DNA of 64,000 nt from Candidatus Ferrigenium altingense (lineage in GTDB: Bacteria > Pseudomonadota > Gammaproteobacteria > Burkholderiales > Gallionellaceae): contig JAHRYS010000002.1 of assembly GCA_020621985.1 (NCBI GenBank), forward strand, positions 124,001 through 188,000. Direction: 5' to 3'. A program made the position numbers and the translations under genes. Numbering within the stretch: position 1 is the first letter of the stretch; every line of letters starts with the position of its first letter. The notes beneath the pieces are model-generated. The model ran no database searches and was not told the DNA's origin. It saw only the letters and a program-made list of their open reading frames with translations. Of the stretch, positions 59,345 to 64,000 are shown piece after piece.

Positions 59345-60415
59345 TTATCTGGTGAGCCGGATTTTGTAATTCAGCATCGCCAGCAGCAGCACGAGAAGCG
59401 CCGCGCCGCCGTTGTGGATCACCGCCAGCGCCAGGGGGAAATCCAGGTAAACCGTCAGAACGCCGGTCGCGAATTGCAGCGCGATCCCGGCCAGCAGCCA
59501 GCGCGCGGTCTTGCGCAACCCGTCGATTTTGCGGGCTTTCAGCGCCAGCCACGCAACCAGCGCGATTACAACAAAAGCAAAAATGCGATGCACCCAATGA
59601 ATGGAGGTCAATGCCGCGAACGGCAGGAACTCGCCGCCGGCGGTTTTGCCCAGGTCGCGCCACAGCGAAAAGCCGTGGGTGAAATCCATAGGCGGCAGCA
59701 GCGTGCCTTGGCACAGCGGGAAATCCGTGCAGGCCAGTGCCGCATAATTGCTGCTGACCCAGCCGCCGAGCGCGATCTGTACCGTCAGCAACAGGGCCGC
59801 CAGCACCGCCGGCAGGCGTAACGCCGCAGCCGCTTGCGACACCGGCGCGTGGTCGGTCTGGCGCGCGCCGAGCCAAGCCAGAAGCGCCAGCAAGCCCATG
59901 CCCAGCAACAGGTGGGTGGTCACGATGATCGGTTGCAGTTTCATCGTCACCGTCCATGCACCGAAAGCGCCTTGCAGGCAGACGAACCCGAACAGCAGCG
60001 TCGGGAACAACGGCGAAAAACGGGTTTCCTTGCGGCCGGATTGCCGCCATTTGCGCCACGCGATCACCATGGTCGCGATGATCAGCACGCCGATCGCCAT
60101 CGCCAGGTAGCGGTGGATCATTTCGATCCAGGCCTTCATGACCGTCACCGGGCCGGTCGGCATCGCGGCTTCGGCGGCGCTGATGTCCGCATGCGCCCGC
60201 ATCGGGTCGGCCTGCCCGTAGCAGCCCGGCCAATCCGGGCAGCCGAGCCCGGAGTCGGTCAGCCGGGTGAAGGCGCCGAACATGATCAGGTCGAACGTCA
60301 GGAACAGGGTAACCCATACCAGTTTGCGGTATTTGTCCGGGTTGTCGGATACCCAAACGATCGACAGCGGCAGCATGGCCGCGATCATCCCGATGATGGC
60401 AAGCTGGATCAGCAT
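59345..60415 (-). CDS. ctaA: Heme A synthase (COX15/CtaA family)
   Basis: Converts heme O to heme A for aa3-type cytochrome oxidases. The 356-residue, eight-helix membrane protein has the conserved histidines in MIHRYLAM, VTTHLLLGM, IHWVHRIFAF and VIHNGGAAL. The motif FTRLTDSGLGCPDWPGCYG after helix 1 is diagnostic, and a second Cys pair sits in LACTDFPLCQG. Its presence implies an aa3-type oxidase and aerobic respiration elsewhere in the genome. Confidence 0.95.
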   Translation of the reverse strand: MLIQLAIIGMIAAMLPLSIVWVSDNPDKYRKLVWVTLFLTFDLIMFGAFTRLTDSGLGCPDWPGCYGQADPMRAHADISAAEAAMPTGPVTVMKAWIEMIHRYLAMAIGVLIIATMVIAWRKWRQSGRKETRFSPLFPTLLFGFVCLQGAFGAWTVTMKLQPIIVTTHLLLGMGLLALLAWLGARQTDHAPVSQAAAALRLPAVLAALLLTVQIALGGWVSSNYAALACTDFPLCQGTLLPPMDFTHGFSLWRDLGKTAGGEFLPFAALTSIHWVHRIFAFVVIALVAWLALKARKIDGLRKTARWLLAGIALQFATGVLTVYLDFPLALAVIHNGGAALLVLLLAMLNYKIRLTR

Positions 60416-60515
60416 GGTGGGTGCTCCTGATGCGGCAAGTCAACCCGCACTAAGGAGGCGCTAGCGCATAAATTGCTCGACAGTTTCATAAGGCAGGTCA
60501 ATTCCGTTACTGATC

Positions 60516-60592
60516 TGGTGCGCTCGGCGGGAGTCGAACCCACGACCCTTGGCTTCGGAAACCAATACTCTATCCAGCTGAGCTACGAGCGC
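60516..60592 (-). tRNA. tRNA-Arg(CCG)
   Basis: A 77-nt cloverleaf on the minus strand. Acceptor GCGCTCG with CGAGCGC, D arm GCTCAGCTGGATAGAG, anticodon arm TTGGT-TTCCGAA-GCCAA (anticodon CCG), T arm GTGGG-TTCGACT-CCCGC. The CCA end is encoded (60516-60518). Confidence 0.96.
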
Positions 60593-60737
60593 GTTTTGTA
60601 AGGTGCGCAGCATAACGTTTTTTGGCCGGCCCGTCCATGCAGCCGCCCCGTTCATTGCGGCATGGCAGGGGGAATGTGCGCGGCAATACGGCGTAAAAGT
60701 GTTATCTTGTGCGCCTCTAAAATACCTGGCTTTCCAC

Positions 60738-61340
60738 ATGCCCTTCTCCAGACCGGCATCCTTGAATAAACCGCGTTGCGCCTGGACGGGCAGCGATGCG
60801 CTGTATCAGGCCTATCACGACCGCGAATGGGGCGTGCCGCTGCACGACGACCGGCGCCTGTTCGAATTCCTGATCCTGGAGGGCGCTCAGGCGGGCCTGA
60901 GCTGGATCACCATTTTGCGCAAGCGCGAAAATTATCGCGCCGCCTTCGATAATTTCGATGCCGCGCGCATTGCCCGTTATGGCGCGAATAAAATAGAATC
61001 GCTGCTGCAGGATGCGGGTATCGTGCGCAATCGTTTGAAGCTGGAGGCCGCCGTCGTCAACGCGCAAAAATTTCTGGAGGTGCAGGAAGCGTCGGGCAGT
61101 TTCGATGCGTTCCTCTGGCAGTTCGTCGACGGCAAGCCCAGGCAGAATGCATGGCGCAGCCTCGCCGATGTGCCGGCCAGCGCGCCCGAGTCCGACGCGA
61201 TGAGCCGGGAATTGAAGCGGCGCGGCTTCAAGTTTGCCGGCACGACGATCTGCTACGCCCTGATGCAGGCGACCGGCATGGTCAACGACCACGTCACGAA
61301 TTGCTTCCGGCACGCCGAATTAAGCGACAAAAAGGAATAA
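60738..61340 (+). CDS. tag: DNA-3-methyladenine glycosylase I
   Basis: Base-excision repair enzyme removing 3-methyladenine. The 200-residue product from the ATG at 60738 has RCAWTG near the start, YHDREWGVPLHDDRRLFEFLILEGAQAGLSW (the family signature) and the C-terminal GMVNDHVTNCFRH. Cys of RCAW, His of YHDREWG, and His and Cys of DHVTNC form the zinc site. Upstream in-frame codons to 60603 are unconserved and overlap the tRNA promoter region. Confidence 0.95.
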   Translation: MPFSRPASLNKPRCAWTGSDALYQAYHDREWGVPLHDDRRLFEFLILEGAQAGLSWITILRKRENYRAAFDNFDAARIARYGANKIESLLQDAGIVRNRLKLEAAVVNAQKFLEVQEASGSFDAFLWQFVDGKPRQNAWRSLADVPASAPESDAMSRELKRRGFKFAGTTICYALMQATGMVNDHVTNCFRHAELSDKKE

Positions 61341-61346
61341 CCAAGG

Positions 61347-62276
61347 ATGCTGCTGAAATTTACCAAAATGCACGGCGCCGGCAACGATTTTGTGGTGCTG
61401 GACGGGGTGCGCCAGAAAATCGAGCTGTCGCCGGAGCAGTTGCGCCTGCTTGCCGACCGCCATTTCGGCGTGGGCTGCGACCAGATCCTGCTGGTCGAGA
61501 AGGCGCAGCGCGCCGAGGCCGATTTCCGCTACCGCATCTTCAACGCGGACGGCGGCGAGGTGGAGCAATGCGGCAACGGCGCGCGCTGTTTCGTGCGTTT
61601 CGTGCATGACCAGAAACTCACGCACAAGCGCGAGATCGTCGTGGAAACCCAGAGCGGACTGATTACGCCGCGCCTCGAAAACGACGGGCGCGTGACGGTG
61701 AATATGGGCGCGCCGATTTTCGACCCGGCGCTTATCCCGTTCGATGGCGGCAGCGGCGCGGCGAGCGAGCCGCTGGATGTGGCGGCCATGACACGGTGTT
61801 GCGAAGCATCCGGTGCGGGAATGGCCGCCTCACACCCGCTCCCGCAATCGGCTGGCTCCGCCAGTAACGTGTCGTGGGATGTGGGCGAAACGATCGAGAT
61901 CAGCGCGCTGTCGATGGGTAACCCGCACGCAGTGCAGGTGGTGGCGGATGTCGAGCGCGCAGCGGTGGAAAAACTGGGGCCGCTCATCGAGCGTCATCCG
62001 CGCTTCCCCAATCGCGTCAATGCCGGTTTCATGCAGGTCATGGACCGCCAGCATATCCGGTTGCGCGTGTATGAACGCGGCACGGGCGAAACCCTGTCGT
62101 GCGGCACCGGAGCCTGTGCGGCAGTGGTGGCGGGCATCCGGCGCGGCCTGCTGGACAGCACGGTAAATGTCGCGACACACGGTGGCGCGCTGGTGATCAC
62201 GTGGGCCGGAGAAGGGCAGCCGGTGCTGATGACCGGCCCGGCGATTACGGTATTTGCAGGCGAAATCAATTTATAG
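61347..62276 (+). CDS. dapF: Diaminopimelate epimerase with an unusual internal insertion
   Basis: Converts LL- to meso-diaminopimelate for lysine and peptidoglycan. The N-terminal [14 protein letters not shown], the first catalytic Cys in QCGNGARC and the second in SCGTGACA are intact. At 309 residues it is about 35 longer than the usual 274. The extra stretch (nt about 61775-61875, protein [20 protein letters not shown] and the following residues) lies just before [11 protein letters not shown] and includes a 7-bp inverted repeat, TGCGGGA/TCCCGCA (61814-61846). It may be an in-frame repeat insertion in a surface loop. The next gene starts 6 bp after. Confidence 0.95.
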   Translation: MLLKFTKMHGAGNDFVVLDGVRQKIELSPEQLRLLADRHFGVGCDQILLVEKAQRAEADFRYRIFNADGGEVEQCGNGARCFVRFVHDQKLTHKREIVVETQSGLITPRLENDGRVTVNMGAPIFDPALIPFDGGSGAASEPLDVAAMTRCCEASGAGMAASHPLPQSAGSASNVSWDVGETIEISALSMGNPHAVQVVADVERAAVEKLGPLIERHPRFPNRVNAGFMQVMDRQHIRLRVYERGTGETLSCGTGACAAVVAGIRRGLLDSTVNVATHGGALVITWAGEGQPVLMTGPAITVFAGEINL

Positions 62277-62282
62277 GGAGTC

Positions 62283-62912
62283 ATGATGAGAGCTGAAGAT
62301 GTCGCACAATATTTGCAGGATAACCCGCAATTCTTCGAGGAGCATCTTGAGACGCTGGCGCAAATCGCCCTGCCGCACCCGCACGGCGGGCGCACCATTT
62401 CGTTGAGCGAGCGGCAACTGCTCGCGTTGCGCGACAAGAACAAGGAACTGGAGAAAAAGCTGCACGACCTGATCGACTTCGCCAAGGAGAACGATGCGCT
62501 GCAATACAAGGTGCATGAGTTCGTCATCGCGCTGTTTGCCGCGCCCGACCTGGCCACCCTGCAGGAAATGATCCCGCATCTGTTGCGCGAAATCTTTGCG
62601 GTACCGCATACGGCGTTGCGCCTGTGGCAGGTCAACCCGCCCGGCGCGGAAGTGCTGGCGTTCGCCGATGCGCAGGAAAAGCCGGTCTGCCTGCATCACG
62701 CCGCGCACGATACCGCCGGCTGGTTCGGCGAAGCTGCCGCGCGGTTGCATTCATTCGCCTACCTGCCGCTGCACGCGGGCAGCGAGACCATCGGCATGCT
62801 GGTGCTGGCCAGCGAAGACAAGCAGCGCTTCTACCCGGAGATGGGCACGGTGCTCCTGCAGCGCATCGCCGAGGCGGCGGGCGCCGCGCTGCATCCGCAT
62901 ATTGCGCAATGA
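62283..62912 (+). CDS. DUF484 family protein
   Basis: A 209-residue soluble protein. The N-terminal EDVAQYLQDNPQFFEEH...L and ALPHPHGGRTISLSERQL are hallmarks of DUF484. A coiled-coil stretch (LRDKNKELEKKLHDLIDFAKEN) leads into a GAF-like C-terminal domain (YLPLHAGSETIGMLVLASED). Function is unknown, but it lies between dapF and xerC in many proteobacteria and overlaps xerC by 4 bp here. Confidence 0.92.
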   Translation: MMRAEDVAQYLQDNPQFFEEHLETLAQIALPHPHGGRTISLSERQLLALRDKNKELEKKLHDLIDFAKENDALQYKVHEFVIALFAAPDLATLQEMIPHLLREIFAVPHTALRLWQVNPPGAEVLAFADAQEKPVCLHHAAHDTAGWFGEAAARLHSFAYLPLHAGSETIGMLVLASEDKQRFYPEMGTVLLQRIAEAAGAALHPHIAQ

Positions 62913-63811
62913 CCGAAGCAGCCACACTTAACCAAACCTATCTGAATGGCTACCTGGCGTGGCTGCGCAACGAGAAGCAATACTCCGCACTGACCGCCGA
63001 GAATTACGCGCGCGACCTCGGACATCTGTTCGAACTGGCCGCCGCGACGCCGCTGGCCCAGCTTAAGATCCACCATATCCGCCGTTTCATCGCGCAACTG
63101 CACAGCAAGGGTCTGGGCGGGCGTTCGCTGGCGCGCATGCTGTCGGCGTGGCGCGGTTTTTTTACCTACCTGATGCGCGATCACGGCCTGGCCGACAATC
63201 CCTGCGTCGGCCTGCGCGCGCCCAAGTCGCCGAAGACCCTGCCGCAAGCCCTGTCGCCCGACGAGGCGGCGCGCATGGTCGATCTGCCGGCTGACACGCC
63301 GGAGGCGATCCGCGACAAGGCGATGTTCGAGCTGTTCTATTCCTCCGGCCTGCGCCTCGCCGAGCTGGTCAGCCTCGACCCGGCGCAGCTCGACCTGAGT
63401 GCGGGCGAAGTGCGCGTCACCGGCAAGGGCAGCAAGACGCGTATCGTGCCGCTTGGCAGCTACGCCATCGCTGCATTGCAGGCCTGGCTGGCGGTGCGCG
63501 ACCAGCTTGCCAATGCGGGCGAACCCGCGCTGTTCGTCGGGCAGCGCGGCAGCCGCATCTCGCCGCGCGTGGTGCAGTTACGCATGAAGCAATGGGGCAT
63601 CAAACAGGGCATCACCAGCAACGTGCACCCGCACCTGCTGCGTCATTCGTTCGCCACGCATGTGTTGCAATCCAGCGGCGACCTGCGCGCGGTGCAGGAG
63701 ATGCTCGGCCACGCCAGCATCTCCACCACGCAGGTCTACACCCACCTCGATTTCCAGTACCTCAGCAAGATCTACGACGCGGCGCACCCGCGCGCCAAGA
63801 AGAAGACCTAA
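62909..63811 (+). CDS. xerC: Tyrosine recombinase XerC
   Basis: Resolves chromosome dimers at dif together with XerD. The 300-residue product has the N-terminal SAM-like domain (YLAWLRNEKQYSALTAENYARDL) and the catalytic domain with Arg in SSGLRLAELVSL, Lys in TGKGSKTRIVPL, HPHLLRHSFATH, LGHASISTTQVYTH (His and nucleophilic Tyr). All R-K-H-R-H-Y residues are visible. The start overlaps the DUF484 stop. Confidence 0.96.
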   Translation: MTEAATLNQTYLNGYLAWLRNEKQYSALTAENYARDLGHLFELAAATPLAQLKIHHIRRFIAQLHSKGLGGRSLARMLSAWRGFFTYLMRDHGLADNPCVGLRAPKSPKTLPQALSPDEAARMVDLPADTPEAIRDKAMFELFYSSGLRLAELVSLDPAQLDLSAGEVRVTGKGSKTRIVPLGSYAIAALQAWLAVRDQLANAGEPALFVGQRGSRISPRVVQLRMKQWGIKQGITSNVHPHLLRHSFATHVLQSSGDLRAVQEMLGHASISTTQVYTHLDFQYLSKIYDAAHPRAKKKT

Positions 63812-63836
63812 GAAAAATACCAAAGAAAAATACCAA
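63811..63836 (+). repeat. Short tandem repeat before the last gene
   Basis: Two exact 13-bp units AGAAAAATACCAA plus a partial third unit, directly after the xerC stop and before the ATG at 63846. Its purine-rich content may influence translation of the next gene. Confidence 0.6.
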
Positions 63837-63845
63837 AGAAAAAAT

Positions 63846-64000
63846 ATGACCAGCCAGAAACCCAGATCACCCTCCACGCCGCATCGCCCCTCGCAGGGCA
63901 ACCGGGATTTCCGCAACCGGACCAAACAGGGCGGCAAACCATCCGGCGAACAGAAGAATATGTCGCGCGGCGCGCCGCAACCGCTCGCCGGCAACGCAGA
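63846..64000 (+). CDS. Partial gene with basic, low-complexity N-terminus
   Basis: An open frame from the ATG at 63846 to the window end (51 complete codons). The visible part begins MTSQKPRSPSTPHRPS and is rich in Arg, Lys, Gln, Pro and Gly, without a signal peptide. Such tails are common on RNA-modifying enzymes (for example rRNA methyltransferases), but nothing here proves that. Confidence 0.5.
   Translation, partial: MTSQKPRSPSTPHRPSQGNRDFRNRTKQGGKPSGEQKNMSRGAPQPLAGNA

Overview
This window is a chromosomal segment from a betaproteobacterium. It contains the replication origin region, with the order gyrB-dnaN-dnaA / rpmH-rnpA-yidD-yidC-mnmE, then mnmG-rsmG-parA-parB-atpIBEFHAGDC. recF is absent between dnaN and gyrB. 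That layout, the downstream gene neighbourhoods (yicC-gmk-rpoZ-spoT, thiS-thiG-trmB, dapF-DUF484-xerC) and the high GC content suggest a Nitrosomonadales-type organism, perhaps related to Gallionellaceae. The placement is inferred from synteny and protein character, because no database search was possible.

Left arm (1-5.5 kb): the 3' part of topA; a REP-associated tyrosine transposase bracketed by 38-bp inverted repeats; an AT-richer orphan membrane gene with integron-like core motifs at its edges; and a cytochrome c / radical SAM-SPASM pair. Origin (5.5-18.8 kb): gyrB, dnaN and dnaA run leftward and rpmH to parB run rightward, so transcription diverges from the putative oriC. DnaA boxes lie on both sides of dnaA. 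Perfect parS sites lie between gyrB and dnaN and between mnmE and mnmG, and parA/parB are encoded nearby. The complete F1Fo ATP synthase operon (18.8-25.9 kb) starts at a consensus sigma70-type promoter and ends at a clear hairpin terminator.

Middle (26-45 kb): a signalling cluster (class III cyclase-FHA, receiver-TPR regulator, histidine kinase, and a membrane protein with an internal duplication); a stringent-response/RNA block (spoT, rpoZ, gmk, yicC, a PP2C phosphatase, rph); rdgB-hemW-trmB; thiamine genes thiG-thiS; tRNA-Gly(CCC); and an AT-richer overlapping two-gene module with matching polyproline tails. After these come an M48 protease, an SH3 protein, a CHASE2 protein and an MFS transporter.

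Right part (46-64 kb): dnaE, two small unknown genes, an rhlE-type helicase, and a six-gene membrane complex related to hydrogenase-4/formate hydrogenlyase. Its large subunit lacks the four Ni-Fe cysteines, so it is probably an energy-converting hydrogenase-related (Ehr-type) complex and not a hydrogenase. The window ends with a heme A synthase, tRNA-Arg(CCG), tag, dapF, a DUF484 gene, xerC and the start of a further gene.

Palindromic intergenic repeats of at least six sequence types are scattered through the window. Several abut genes so closely that they supply a stop codon (topA, trmB, the CHASE2 gene) or a probable ribosome-binding site (hyfE). No stretch longer than 300 bp lacks a gene. 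The longest gaps are 25849-26133 (atp terminator, otherwise nothing seen) and 51599-51864 (divergent promoter region).
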